From Candidatus Siliceabacter maunaloa (GTDB lineage Bacteria > Actinomycetota > Thermoleophilia > Solirubrobacterales > Solirubrobacteraceae): a stretch of DNA of 64,000 bases. The notes under the pieces were generated by a model that ran no database searches, was not told the origin of the DNA, and worked only from the letters and a program-made list of their open reading frames with translations. Positions 34,400-43,284 of the stretch are shown here, piece by piece. Where the stretch lies: the NCBI GenBank assembly GCA_024330185.1, contig JANDLV010000004.1, positions 1-64,000 of the forward strand. The letters are read 5' to 3'. The position numbers were made by a program, and so were the translations under genes. Each line of letters opens with the position of its first letter. The first letter of the stretch is position 1.

Positions 34400-37300
34400 G
34401 TGAACCGCTCCGATCCGCTGGCCGCCTTCACCCCGACGGTGCGGGAGTGGTTCGGCCGGGCCTTCGCGGGGCCGACGCCCGCCCAGGCCCTTGCGTGGCC
34501 GGCCATCGCCACGGGCGAGCACGTGCTCATCTCCGCGCCCACCGGCTCGGGCAAGACGCTGGCGGCCTTCCTGTGGGGGTTGGATCGCCTCGCGGGTGAC
34601 GTCGACCGCAGGTCGACGCTTGCGGCGACCGAAGGGCGAAACCGGTCTCCGCGCCTCGTCTACGTCTCCCCCCTCAAGGCGCTGGCCTACGACGTGGACC
34701 GCAACCTGCGCGCGCCGCTGCGGGGCATCGGCGCGGACCTGCGCGTGGGCATCCGCACGGGCGACACGCCGCCACGCGAGCGCGAGGCGATGCGCCGCAC
34801 GCCGCCCGACATCCTCATCACCACGCCCGAGTCGCTGTACCTGATGCTGACCTCGCGTGCGCAGAGCATCCTCACGGGGGTCGAGGCGGTGATCATAGAC
34901 GAGGTCCACGCGGTGGCCGCCACCAAGCGTGGCGCCCACCTCGCGCTCACGCTGGAGCGCCTGGCCGACAACGCCGAGGACGACCCGCAGCGCATCGGGC
35001 TCAGCGCCACGCAGAACCCGCTCGAGGAGGTCGGACGCTACCTCGTCGGCCCGCGGCGGCGGTGCCGGATCGTCGACGCCGGGGTGACCAAGGAGCTGGA
35101 CCTGCGCATCCACGTGCCGGTCGAGTCGATGGTCGAGCCCGAGCAGCCCGACGCTGCCGCCGACCCGTTGGACCCCTCCGTGGGCAGGGAGGCCACGCGG
35201 CGCTCCATCTGGCCGGCCATCTATCCCGAGCTGCTGGCCCAGGTCCGCGAGCACCGCTCGACGATCATCTTCGTCAACAACCGCCGGATGGCCGAGCGCC
35301 TCGCCCTGCGCCTCAACGAGCTGGCGGAAACGACCCCGGGGCCCGGCTCCGGCGGCCAGGGAGCGACGGTCTCGTCCTCGGGGCCCCCCGCCTCCGCCAC
35401 TGGCGACATCGCCCGCGCCCACCACGGCTCTCTGGCCCGCGAGGAGCGCACGATCATCGAGGAGCAGCTCAAGGCCGGTGAGCTGCCGTGCCTGGTGGCC
35501 ACGAGCTCACTGGAGCTGGGCATCGACATGGGCGCCGTGGACCTCGTGCTGCAGGTCGAGTCGCCGAAGTCCGTGGCGCGCGGGATCCAGCGCATCGGCC
35601 GCGCGGGCCACAACGTCGGCGACGTCTCCAAGGGGCGGATCTTCCCCAAGTTCCGCGCCGACCTCCTGGAGTGCGCGGTGGTGGTCAAGCTCATGCGCGA
35701 GGGGCGCATCGAGCCGACGGTCGTGCCGCGCAACCCGCTCGACGTGCTCGCCCAGCAGGTCGTGGCCATGGCCGCGGCGCGCGATACCGATGCGGCTCAC
35801 GCCGCTGGCACAGGGGAGGGAGAGCCGCTCGCCGTGGACGACCTCCACGCGCTGGTCACGCGTACGCACTCCTACGCTGAGCTCCCCCGGCCCCTGCTGG
35901 AGAACGTGCTGGACATGCTCGACGGGCGCTATCCCTCGTCCGAGTTCGGCGACCTGCGCCCGCGCATCGTGTGGGACCGCGTCGGGGGCACGATCCGTCC
36001 GCGCAAGGGCGCCCGCCAGCTCGCGGTGACCAACGCCGGCACCATCCCCGACCGCGGGCTGTTCTCCGTCGTGCTGCCCGACGGCCGTCGCGTCGGCGAG
36101 CTGGACGAGGAGATGATCTACGAGGCACGCGCCGGCCAGACGTTCCTGCTGGGGACCTCGTCGTGGCGCATCGAGGAGATCGGCCGCGACCGCGTGGTGG
36201 TCACCCCCGCGCCCGGGGTGCCAGGCGCGGTGCCCTTCTGGCGCGGCGACTCCGTCGGGCGACCCAAGGAGCTGGGCGAGGCCATCGGCGCGTTCAGTCG
36301 CTGGGCGGTGGACGAGACGCCCGAGGCCCTGGCCGAGTCGCACGACCTCGACGAGCGCGCTGCGCGCAACCTCGTGGACTTCCTGCGCGAGCAGCAGGCG
36401 GCCACCGGCGTGGTGCCGTCCGACCGCGCGATCGTGGTGGAGCGCTTCCGCGACGAGATCGGCGACTGGCGCCTGTGCATCCTCAGCCCGTTCGGCGGGC
36501 GCGTGCACGCCGCGTGGTCGCTGGCCCTCAGCGCGCGCATCCGTGACCAGCATGGGCTGGAGAGCGACGCGATCTACAGCGACGACGGGATCATCGTCCA
36601 CCTCCCCGACGCCGACACCAATGCGGCGTTCGCCGCTGGCACAGGTGAGGCTCCCGGCGCGGATCTCGTGCTCGTCGAGCCCGACGAGCTGGAGGATCTC
36701 GTCGTCGCCGAGCTGGGCTCCAGCGCGCTGTTCGGGGCGCGCTTCCGCGAGAACGCGGCCCGCTCGCTGCTCATCCCCCGCGCGTACCCCGGCAGGCGCA
36801 CGCCGCTGTGGCAGCAGCGGCTGAAGGCCCAGAACCTGCTGGAGGTGGCCAAGCGCTACGGCGACTTCCCGGTGATCCTCGAGACCTACCGCGAGTGCCT
36901 GCGCGACGTGCTCGACCTGCCCGGTCTGCACGACTTGCTGACCAAGCTGCACCGCCGCGAGCTGTCGCTGGTCGAGGTCGAGACGCCCACGGCGTCGCCG
37001 TTCGCCTCCTCGCTGCTGTTCGACTACGTCGCGACCTACATGTACGAGGGCGACACGCCCAACGCCGAGCGCCGCGCCGCCGCGCTGTCGCTGGACCGTG
37101 ACCTGCTGCGCGAGCTGCTGGGCCAGGAGGAGCTGCGCGACCTGATCGACCAGGGCGCGCTGGAGCAGGTGGAGGCCGACCTCCAGCACCGCTCCGACCG
37201 CACGCGGGCGGAGACCGCCGACGCGCTGGGCGACGTCCTGCGCCGGGTGGGGGACCTCACGGAGGCCGAGGTGGCCGACCGCGTGATCGACGGCGTCGAC

Positions 37301-38995
37301 CCCGGCGCGCTCATGGCCGCCCTGGAGCGCGAGCGCCGCGCGATCCGCCTGCGAGTGGGCGGCGAGGAGCGCTGGGTGGCCGCCGACGACGCCGGCCTCT
37401 ACCGCGACGCCCTGGGCGCCGTCCCGTCCGGTGGGCTTCCCGAGGCCTTCACCGCCGACGTGCCCGACGCGCTTGCCAGGCTCGCGAGCCGCTACGCGCG
37501 CACGCACGGCCCCTTCACCACCGGCGAGCTGCGCGAGCGCTACGGGGTCGATCCGAGCGCCGCTTTGGCCGCCCTGGAGACGGCCGGTGACCTCGTGCGG
37601 GGCGAGCTGCGCCCCGGCGGGACCACCCGCGAGTGGTGCGACGCCGAGGTGCTGCGCCGCCTGCGCCGCGCCTCGCTGGCGGTGCTGCGCAAGGAGATCG
37701 AGCCCGCCGACCAGCGCGCCTTCGCCGCGTTCCTGCCCGGCTGGCAGGGCGTGGATCGTCACGCCGCCGCGGGCGCCGGCGTGGAGCGCCTGCGCGAAGC
37801 GCTCGTGCCCCTGCAGGGGCTCGCGCTCCCCGTGGAGGTGTGGGAGCGCGACGTGCTGCCGCGGCGCACGGGCGCCTACTCGAGCACCTGGCTGGACGGC
37901 CTGTGCTCCAGCGGCGAGCTGGTATGGGTCGGCGCGGGCGCGCTGGGGCGCAACGGCGGGCGCGTCGCGCTGTACTTCCGCGAGGACGCCGGCGCGATCG
38001 GCCCGCCGGCACTGCCGCGGGGCTTCGAGGCGCCGGCCGAGGCCGAGCACGGGGCCCTGCGGGCGCGCCTCGGGCAGTCGCCGTGCTTCTTCACCGACCT
38101 GCTGGCCGAGCTGGACCTGGCGCCCGAGGCCATTCAGGAGGCGTTGTGGGACCTCGTGTGGGCGGGCGAGGTCACCAACGATGCGTGGGCGCCGCTGCGT
38201 GCGCCGCGGCTCACGCTGGCCCGCGCCCAGCGCCAGCGCCAGGCGCCCGCGCGCGGCGGGCGGGCACGGCGCTTCGGCGCACGACGCTCCGCCGCGCAGC
38301 CGACCCTCCAGGGCCGGTGGTCGCTGACGACCTCGCTCTTCGCGGCCGCCGGTACCGGTGCGGCCGAAGGCCGCCCCGGCGAGCCGACGCCCGCCGAGCG
38401 TCGGCGCACACTGGCCGAACTATTGCTGGAGCGCTACGGAATCGTGACCCGCGAGCAGGTCCTGGCCGAGGGCATCCCCGGCGGCTTCTCGGGCCTCTAC
38501 GACGCCCTCTCCCAGCTCGAGACGCTCGGCGTCTGCCGCCGCGGCTACTTCGTCGAGGGCCTGGGCGGCGCGCAGTTCGCGCTGCCCGGCGCCGTCGAGC
38601 GCCTGCGCGCGCAGCGCAACCCCGAGGAGGGCGAGCCGGTCGTCCTGGGCGCTGCCGACCCCGCCCAGGCCTATGGCGCCGCGCTGCGCTGGCCGCGCAG
38701 CGAAGCGGGCCGCCGGCCCGGGCGTACGGGCGGCGCCCACGTCGTGCTGGCCGGCGCACAGCCCGTGCTCTTCGTCGAGCGCGGCGGCAAGGGCCTGCTC
38801 ACGCTCGTCGAGGCCGACGACCCCCGCCTGCGCCGCGCCCTCGAGGCGCTGGCCACCTTCGTCACCGGCGCCGCCGGCCGGCGCCTGGCGCTCGAGCGCG
38901 TCGACGGCGAGCCCGTCCTCGGCTCCGGACTGGAGCCCCTTCTGGTCGAGCTGGGCTTCCGTGCCGGCCCCAGGCGGCTCACGCTCTCAGCATGA
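34400..38995 (+). CDS. lhr: Lhr-family ATP-dependent helicase
   Basis: A 1531-residue superfamily 2 helicase of the Lhr group, involved in DNA repair in mycobacteria and close in size to those (about 1500). Walker A APTGSGKT (residues 46-53), YVSPLKALAYDV, ITTPESLYLML, DEVH box IIDEVHAVAATKRGAHLAL, LSATQNPLEEV, ATSSLELGIDMG and QRIGRAGHNVG complete the helicase motifs. A DUF4915/WH-type C-terminal region follows. Two inserted segments encode D-T-[DN]-A-A-x-A-A-G-T-G-E (residues 462-473 and 739-750), and another variable insert lies at about 69-84. GTG at 34400 follows TACCCT by 6 nt. Its stop is ATGA-coupled to a 21-codon frame and then to a Nudix gene. Confidence 0.93.
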   Translation: MNRSDPLAAFTPTVREWFGRAFAGPTPAQALAWPAIATGEHVLISAPTGSGKTLAAFLWGLDRLAGDVDRRSTLAATEGRNRSPRLVYVSPLKALAYDVDRNLRAPLRGIGADLRVGIRTGDTPPREREAMRRTPPDILITTPESLYLMLTSRAQSILTGVEAVIIDEVHAVAATKRGAHLALTLERLADNAEDDPQRIGLSATQNPLEEVGRYLVGPRRRCRIVDAGVTKELDLRIHVPVESMVEPEQPDAAADPLDPSVGREATRRSIWPAIYPELLAQVREHRSTIIFVNNRRMAERLALRLNELAETTPGPGSGGQGATVSSSGPPASATGDIARAHHGSLAREERTIIEEQLKAGELPCLVATSSLELGIDMGAVDLVLQVESPKSVARGIQRIGRAGHNVGDVSKGRIFPKFRADLLECAVVVKLMREGRIEPTVVPRNPLDVLAQQVVAMAAARDTDAAHAAGTGEGEPLAVDDLHALVTRTHSYAELPRPLLENVLDMLDGRYPSSEFGDLRPRIVWDRVGGTIRPRKGARQLAVTNAGTIPDRGLFSVVLPDGRRVGELDEEMIYEARAGQTFLLGTSSWRIEEIGRDRVVVTPAPGVPGAVPFWRGDSVGRPKELGEAIGAFSRWAVDETPEALAESHDLDERAARNLVDFLREQQAATGVVPSDRAIVVERFRDEIGDWRLCILSPFGGRVHAAWSLALSARIRDQHGLESDAIYSDDGIIVHLPDADTNAAFAAGTGEAPGADLVLVEPDELEDLVVAELGSSALFGARFRENAARSLLIPRAYPGRRTPLWQQRLKAQNLLEVAKRYGDFPVILETYRECLRDVLDLPGLHDLLTKLHRRELSLVEVETPTASPFASSLLFDYVATYMYEGDTPNAERRAAALSLDRDLLRELLGQEELRDLIDQGALEQVEADLQHRSDRTRAETADALGDVLRRVGDLTEAEVADRVIDGVDPGALMAALERERRAIRLRVGGEERWVAADDAGLYRDALGAVPSGGLPEAFTADVPDALARLASRYARTHGPFTTGELRERYGVDPSAALAALETAGDLVRGELRPGGTTREWCDAEVLRRLRRASLAVLRKEIEPADQRAFAAFLPGWQGVDRHAAAGAGVERLREALVPLQGLALPVEVWERDVLPRRTGAYSSTWLDGLCSSGELVWVGAGALGRNGGRVALYFREDAGAIGPPALPRGFEAPAEAEHGALRARLGQSPCFFTDLLAELDLAPEAIQEALWDLVWAGEVTNDAWAPLRAPRLTLARAQRQRQAPARGGRARRFGARRSAAQPTLQGRWSLTTSLFAAAGTGAAEGRPGEPTPAERRRTLAELLLERYGIVTREQVLAEGIPGGFSGLYDALSQLETLGVCRRGYFVEGLGGAQFALPGAVERLRAQRNPEEGEPVVLGAADPAQAYGAALRWPRSEAGRRPGRTGGAHVVLAGAQPVLFVERGGKGLLTLVEADDPRLRRALEALATFVTGAAGRRLALERVDGEPVLGSGLEPLLVELGFRAGPRRLTLSA
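35783..35818 (+). repeat. In-frame palindromic microelement, copy 2 (in lhr)
   Basis: Encodes DTDAAHAAGTGE in the lhr frame; hairpin core GCGGC-TCAC-GCCGC. Differs from copy 1 at only four of 36 positions. Confidence 0.8.
36614..36649 (+). repeat. In-frame palindromic microelement, copy 3 (in lhr)
   Basis: Encodes DTNAAFAAGTGE in the lhr frame. The stem is extended to GCGGCG-TT-CGCCGC, a 6-bp hairpin. The flanking ACCAATGCGGC and GCCGCTGGCACAGG are shared with copy 1. Confidence 0.8.
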
Positions 38996-39057
38996 CCGTC
39001 ACCGAGCTGGGCAACCCGCTCGTCGTGCGCGGCCGCGCCGGCACGGCACGGGCATGA
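38992..39057 (+). CDS. 21-codon leader-type ORF between lhr and nudix
   Basis: ATG at 38992 shares ATGA with the lhr stop. The frame runs 21 codons (starting MTVTELGNPL, ending Arg-Ala) and its TGA again shares ATGA with the Nudix start at 39054. The double coupling suggests that ribosomes pass from lhr through this frame to the Nudix gene. No family recognised; it may be a coupling leader or the stub of a lost gene. Confidence 0.4.
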   Translation: MTVTELGNPLVVRGRAGTARA

Positions 39058-39452
39058 CCTCTGGGCCGTGCGGGATCCGCGCCGCCGGCGGTGCTGTCGT
39101 GCGCGACGGCCTGGTCGCCGTGGTCCACCGCCCCAAGTACGACGACTGGTCGCTGCCCAAGGGCAAGCTCGACCCCGGCGAGACCTGGGAGCAGGCCGCC
39201 CTGCGCGAGGTCGAGGAGGAGACCGGCCTGCGCTGCATCCTGGCCGAGCCCCTGGATCCCACCCGCTACACCGATCGCAAGGGACGGCCCAAGGAGGTGC
39301 GCTACTGGCGCATGGAGGTCACCGCCGACACCGGCTTCGAGGTCAGCGACGAGGTCGACAAGCTGCGCTGGGTACCGCTCGACGAGGCGCAGGAGCTGCT
39401 CACCCATCCCCACGACCGCGCGCTCGTGCGCGCCGTACGCCGAGTCGGCTGA
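39054..39452 (+). CDS. Nudix hydrolase, MutT1-like without phosphatase domain
   Basis: A 132-residue Nudix hydrolase. The Nudix box is GKLDPGETWEQAALREVEEETGL, preceded by AAGGAVVRDGLVAVVHRPKYDDWSLPKGKL, a pattern typical of actinobacterial MutT1, which cleans 8-oxo-dGTP or hydrolyses nucleoside polyphosphates. Mycobacterial MutT1 carries a C-terminal histidine phosphatase domain; here the protein stops after the Nudix domain. The ATG at 39054 is overlapped by the stop of the 21-codon frame. It probably acts in nucleotide-pool sanitation next to the Lhr repair helicase. Confidence 0.88.
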   Translation: MTSGPCGIRAAGGAVVRDGLVAVVHRPKYDDWSLPKGKLDPGETWEQAALREVEEETGLRCILAEPLDPTRYTDRKGRPKEVRYWRMEVTADTGFEVSDEVDKLRWVPLDEAQELLTHPHDRALVRAVRRVG

Positions 39453-39495
39453 ACGCGCGGTTAGGCGCCTCGCGACACTGGTACCCGGCGTTCCC

Positions 39496-39515
39496 GCGCA
39501 GGGCCGGGCCTGCGC
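39496..39515. terminator. Hairpin between convergent nudix and ABC permease genes
   Basis: GCGCAGG and CCTGCGC form a 7-bp stem around a 6-nt loop, between convergent stops at 39452 and 39532. There is no T-run. Confidence 0.45.
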
Positions 39516-39531
39516 CGAAGCGTCGCTCGGC

Positions 39532-40662
39532 TCAGCCCTTCCAGGCGTCGCCGAGCGACACGCGCCCGCCGAAGCGCAGCACCGAGCCGGCGTACAAGCG
39601 TCCGGCGGCCCCGGCGAGCGCGACGATGGCCGTCAGCGTGAGCACCACGCCGAGTGCGATCTCCAAGCCTCCTGCTTCGCCGGAGGCGACCTGCACCGGC
39701 AGCATGAACGGGGCCGTGGGGGGCAGCAGCCCGAGCACCTGGGCAAGGCTCGAGTCCGCAGTCGGCGCCTGCGACTGGGCGACGAAGAAGGCGACGAAGA
39801 GGACCGCGGTGGGAGCCAGCACGGAGTACTGGAGGTCCTCCTGACGCGAGACCACCGCTCCCGCGACGGCGAACAGAAAGCCGTAGAACAGGAAGCCCAG
39901 CACGAATGCGCCGAGGACCGACACCACCAGCGCGGCCAGCTCGGGGCTCACGATGACGATGCCGCTGCCCGCCCCGACCAGAACCCCGAGCGCCAGGAGG
40001 ACGACGACCTGCGCGAGCCCGAGCAGGCCGAGCCCCAGGACCTTGCCGGCCAGAAGCTCGCGCGGGCGCACGCTGGAGAGGATCACCTCGACCACCCGCG
40101 ACGCCTTCTCCTCCACCACCCCCGCGGCGACGAAGTAGCTGGGCAGGTAGACGACCAGGAACAGCAGCAGCGTGGCGAGCGCTGCCAGTCCGGCGACCTG
40201 CGACCGGGTCTCGGAGACCAACGGCACGACCTCGAAGGACGGCGGCTCGGGTGGCGCGTCGCCGCCCGCCGCCTCCTCCAGCACGGCACTGGAGCGCAGA
40301 AGCGACCCCAGTCCCTCTTGGAGGTCGTCCTCCACGATGAGCTCGCGGTCCGGCGCCACCACCACGTCGAGCTCGCCCTCCACCACCAGCAGCTCTGCCT
40401 GCTCGCGGTCCTCCACGTCCGTGATCTCGAGCTGAGCGCCGAACAGCGGGGCCTGGACATCCGCGGCCTCGACCAGCGCGGCGGAGTCCTCGCCCAGCGA
40501 CCCGACGGCGTAGCGCTCGGTCCCGCCCGACCCTCCGAAGACGAGGCCGGGCAGCACGATGAGCACCAACAGCAGCACGGTGGTCAGCAGGAACCCTCGG
40601 TCACGCAAGCGCTGACGAATCTCACGCACCGCGACGACGCGTACGGACCCCCAGCTCATCAT
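39532..40662 (-). CDS. ABC-2 type transporter permease, NatB-like
   Basis: A 376-residue permease. An N-terminal cytoplasmic segment and helix (EIRQRLRDRGFLLTTVLLLVLIVLPGLVFG) precede a large extracytoplasmic region (about residues 48-170), then five to six helices packed at 175-365 (including LAALATLLLFLVVYLPSYFVAAG and VVLLALGVLVGAGSGIVIV). The topology fits the NatB/YhaP-type ABC-2 permease, which exports Na+ or drugs with a NatA ATPase. The matching ATPase gene is divergent, starting at 40723. ATG at 40662 (MM start) begins the open frame. The substrate is unknown. Confidence 0.88.
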   Translation of the reverse strand: MMSWGSVRVVAVREIRQRLRDRGFLLTTVLLLVLIVLPGLVFGGSGGTERYAVGSLGEDSAALVEAADVQAPLFGAQLEITDVEDREQAELLVVEGELDVVVAPDRELIVEDDLQEGLGSLLRSSAVLEEAAGGDAPPEPPSFEVVPLVSETRSQVAGLAALATLLLFLVVYLPSYFVAAGVVEEKASRVVEVILSSVRPRELLAGKVLGLGLLGLAQVVVLLALGVLVGAGSGIVIVSPELAALVVSVLGAFVLGFLFYGFLFAVAGAVVSRQEDLQYSVLAPTAVLFVAFFVAQSQAPTADSSLAQVLGLLPPTAPFMLPVQVASGEAGGLEIALGVVLTLTAIVALAGAAGRLYAGSVLRFGGRVSLGDAWKG

Positions 40663-40722
40663 CGAACACCGTACCCGTTTCGGACGTTGCCCGGACCCTG
40701 GCGGTCAGATACGTTGAACGAC

Positions 40723-41640
40723 ATGCTCGAGCTCTCTCACCTGTCTCACCACTTCGGGAGTCGCCAGGTGCTGGACGATGTCACCTTCTCCGTCGCCCCC
40801 GGCGAGCTCGTCGGCTTCGTGGGCCCCAACGGGGCGGGCAAGACCACCACCATGCGCTCGGCGCTGGGCGTGCTGCGGCCCGATCGGGGTGAGGTGCGCT
40901 GGCAGGGCGAGCCGGTCGACCACACCGTGCGCCGGCGCTTCGGCTACATGCCCGAGGAGCGCGGTCTGTATCCGAAGATGAGAATCGGCGAGCATCTGCA
41001 ATTCCTGGGTGAGCTGCGGGGGATGAGCGGGGGCCAGGCCAAGGAAGCGTCCACCCGCTGGATGGAGCGACTGGGCGTGCGTGAACGTGCGGATGATGCG
41101 ATCGAGAAGCTGTCACTGGGCAACCAGCAGCGCGTGCAGTTGGCCGCGGCGCTGGTGCATCAGCCCGCCGCCCTGGTGCTCGACGAGCCGTTCTCCGGGC
41201 TGGATCCTTCGGCGGTCGACGACCTGGCCGGGGTGCTGGAGGAGGAGACCGCCCGCGGCGCCGCCGTCGTCTTCTCCTCCCACCAGCTCGACCTGGTCGA
41301 ACGGCTGTGCGAGAAGGTCGCGATCATCGCCGAGGGACGCCTGCTGGCCTTCGGGGAGGTCGACGCCCTGCGCGACGAGCACGGCGGGCGCCGCGTGCGC
41401 GTGGAGCTGGAGAACGCTGGATGCGACTGGGCGCAGGAGCTGGAGGGTGTGGGCGTGGTGGCCACCGACGAGCGCGGCTGCCTGCTCGAGCTCGCCGGCG
41501 ACGTCGATCCCCAGCAGGTCCTCCACGCGGCGCAGATTGCGGGCCGCCTGCGCCATTTCGGCTACGAGCGCCCGACGCTCACCGAGCTGTTCCGCGAGGC
41601 GCTGGCTGAAACCACGAGACCGGTACCAGCGCCGCCATGA
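40723..41640 (+). CDS. ABC transporter ATP-binding protein, NatA-like
   Basis: A 305-residue ABC ATPase. Walker A GPNGAGKTT (residues about 38-46), Q-loop region GYMPEERGLYPKM, signature LSLGNQQRVQLAAAL (the LSxGNQQ variant common in NatA), Walker B ALVLDEPFSGLDP and H-loop SSHQLD are all intact. A C-terminal extension of about 90 residues (DEHGGRRVRVELE...) is typical of this subgroup. It pairs with the divergent permease at 39532-40662 as an export pump. ATG at 40723 follows TACGTT (40710-40715) by 7 nt. Confidence 0.92.
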   Translation: MLELSHLSHHFGSRQVLDDVTFSVAPGELVGFVGPNGAGKTTTMRSALGVLRPDRGEVRWQGEPVDHTVRRRFGYMPEERGLYPKMRIGEHLQFLGELRGMSGGQAKEASTRWMERLGVRERADDAIEKLSLGNQQRVQLAAALVHQPAALVLDEPFSGLDPSAVDDLAGVLEEETARGAAVVFSSHQLDLVERLCEKVAIIAEGRLLAFGEVDALRDEHGGRRVRVELENAGCDWAQELEGVGVVATDERGCLLELAGDVDPQQVLHAAQIAGRLRHFGYERPTLTELFREALAETTRPVPAPP

Positions 41641-41823
41641 GCACCACTCCGCCGCTCTCGGGTGACCAAGCGGAGCAGCAGACCTCAGCACGCGACACTG
41701 AAGTCCGATGGAGCACGCGAGGCGCCGCGCTGGCCGGCGTGGACCGCTCCCGTGGCCTTTCTGTCGGGGATGGTGGTGGCCATCGTCCTGGCAGTGCGCC
41801 CCCGGGGCGCCGCCGCCTTCGCC
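41641..41823 (+). pseudogene. Truncated start of a membrane protein (CPBP-protease-like)
   Basis: In frame with 41662, the sequence APRWPAWTAPVAFLSGMVVAIVLA resembles the N-terminus of CPBP intramembrane proteases, with the conserved PRWPAW and the first helix. The frame then runs antisense into the oxidase gene and has no more membrane helices. Another frame from an ATG at 41637, overlapping the ABC stop (ATGA), carries a plausible hydrophilic N-terminus and would join by one frameshift. It looks like a truncated, frameshifted remnant. Confidence 0.4.
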
Positions 41824-43191
41824 TCAGGCCCGCTTCTTGCCCGGGTTGAGCAGGTCCTTCGGGTCCAGGGCGGCCTTGATCGCCTGGTGGGCGGCGACGG
41901 CCGCGGGTGCCCACTGGCGGCGAAGCTGGCCCGCCTTGAGGACGCCGATGCCGTGCTCGCCGGTGACCGTGCCGCCGAGCTCGAGGGCCAGCGTGAAGAG
42001 ACTTTGGGCGGCGGCGTCGGCGCGCGCGCGCTCGTCGGGCGCGTCGGGGTCGAGCATGAAGGTCGAGTGCAGGTTGCCGTCGCCCGCGTGGCCCCACGAG
42101 CAGGCGGGCAGGCCGTGGCGCGCGCCGATCTCCAGCGTTCCCTCGATCGCCTCGCGCAGGCGGTCCAGCGGGACGGCGACATCCTCGGAGAGCTTGGCGC
42201 CGCGGTGGGCCGTGACGGCGTGGGACACCCCGGCACGCCAGCGCCACAGCGCCCGCACTTCGGCGGTCGCCTCGGGCGCGGCGACGCCGAGCAGGCCCTC
42301 ACCCTCGTGGAGGGCCTCCACGAGCGCGTCGCGCACGCGGCGGGCCTCCCCGGCCGCGCCGTCGGCCTCGAGGAGGAGCACGAAGGGGGTGGCTTCGCGC
42401 GCCAGCCCCAGGGCACCGGACAGCTCGCCCGGCAGCGATCCGCCTGCCGCCTGCATCGTCGCCGCGTCGAGGAACTCGATCGCGGCCGGCACCTCGCCGC
42501 CGGCCAGCACACGCTCGACCGCGTCGCAGCCGGCGACCGTCCCGGCGAACGCAGCGGCCACCACAAGCTGCGTCTCCGGCGCGGGCACGAGGCGCAGCCA
42601 GGCCGCGGTGATGATGCCCAGCGTTCCCTCGCTTCCGACCAGCAGCCCCCGAAGGTCGTAGCCGGCGACGTCCTTGCGCACCGGCCCGCCGACGCGCACC
42701 AGCTCGCCGGGGGCGAGCACCGCCTCCAACCCGGTCACCCAGTCGCCGGTAACGCCGTACTTGAAGGCGTGGGGGCCGCCCGCGTTGGTGGCGATGGTGC
42801 CACCGAGCTGGGACTGCTCGGCGGCGCCGGGGTCGGGCGGGAACAGCAGCCCGCTCTCCCGCGCGCGCCGCGCGACGGTCTCGGTCGTCACCCCGGCCTG
42901 CGCCTCCATCCGCCACAGGCCGGGATCGAACGAGCGGACCGCCGTGAGGCGCTCGAGCGACACGACGACGACATCAGGATCCAGCGGGGCGGCACCTCCC
43001 GCGTAGCCGCTGCCCCCGCCCAGGGGCACCATGGCCACGTCGTGGTCGTAGCACCAGGCCACGACCGCAGCGACCTCAGCGGCGTCGCCGGGGCGCACGA
43101 GCGCCCGCGCGTCGCCCACCTGCGCGGTGTCGCCCACGCGCACCGCCTCCTCCACGTGCTCGCTCCCGACGATGGCCGCCAGCTCGCGCAT
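41824..43191 (-). CDS. FAD-binding oxidase, GlcD-like
   Basis: A 455-residue FAD-linked oxidase of the glycolate oxidase GlcD/D-lactate dehydrogenase family. The PCMH-type FAD domain contains LGGGSGYAGG, GGTIATNAGGPHAFKYG and LLVGSEGTLGIITAAWLRL. The C-terminal FAD-oxidase domain has SWGHAGDGNLHSTFM and GTVTGEHGIGVLK, which carry the conserved His residues of the family. It should oxidise a 2-hydroxyacid. GlcE and GlcF partners are absent. ATG at 43191 is supported by the family start; an overlapping ATG at 43195 is out of frame. Confidence 0.92.
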   Translation of the reverse strand: MRELAAIVGSEHVEEAVRVGDTAQVGDARALVRPGDAAEVAAVVAWCYDHDVAMVPLGGGSGYAGGAAPLDPDVVVVSLERLTAVRSFDPGLWRMEAQAGVTTETVARRARESGLLFPPDPGAAEQSQLGGTIATNAGGPHAFKYGVTGDWVTGLEAVLAPGELVRVGGPVRKDVAGYDLRGLLVGSEGTLGIITAAWLRLVPAPETQLVVAAAFAGTVAGCDAVERVLAGGEVPAAIEFLDAATMQAAGGSLPGELSGALGLAREATPFVLLLEADGAAGEARRVRDALVEALHEGEGLLGVAAPEATAEVRALWRWRAGVSHAVTAHRGAKLSEDVAVPLDRLREAIEGTLEIGARHGLPACSWGHAGDGNLHSTFMLDPDAPDERARADAAAQSLFTLALELGGTVTGEHGIGVLKAGQLRRQWAPAAVAAHQAIKAALDPKDLLNPGKKRA

Positions 43192-43284
43192 GCATCGAGT
43201 CTGACACGGCCCGGGTCGCTTCCAGGCTCCATCCGGACCCCGGATCCAGCCCCGACGGCGCCCGGCGCGGCCTACCCTTGCCCC

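Noticed and set aside
35507-38050. 847-codon open minus-strand frame
   Set aside because: Antisense shadow of lhr with no domain; the plus strand carries all helicase motifs.
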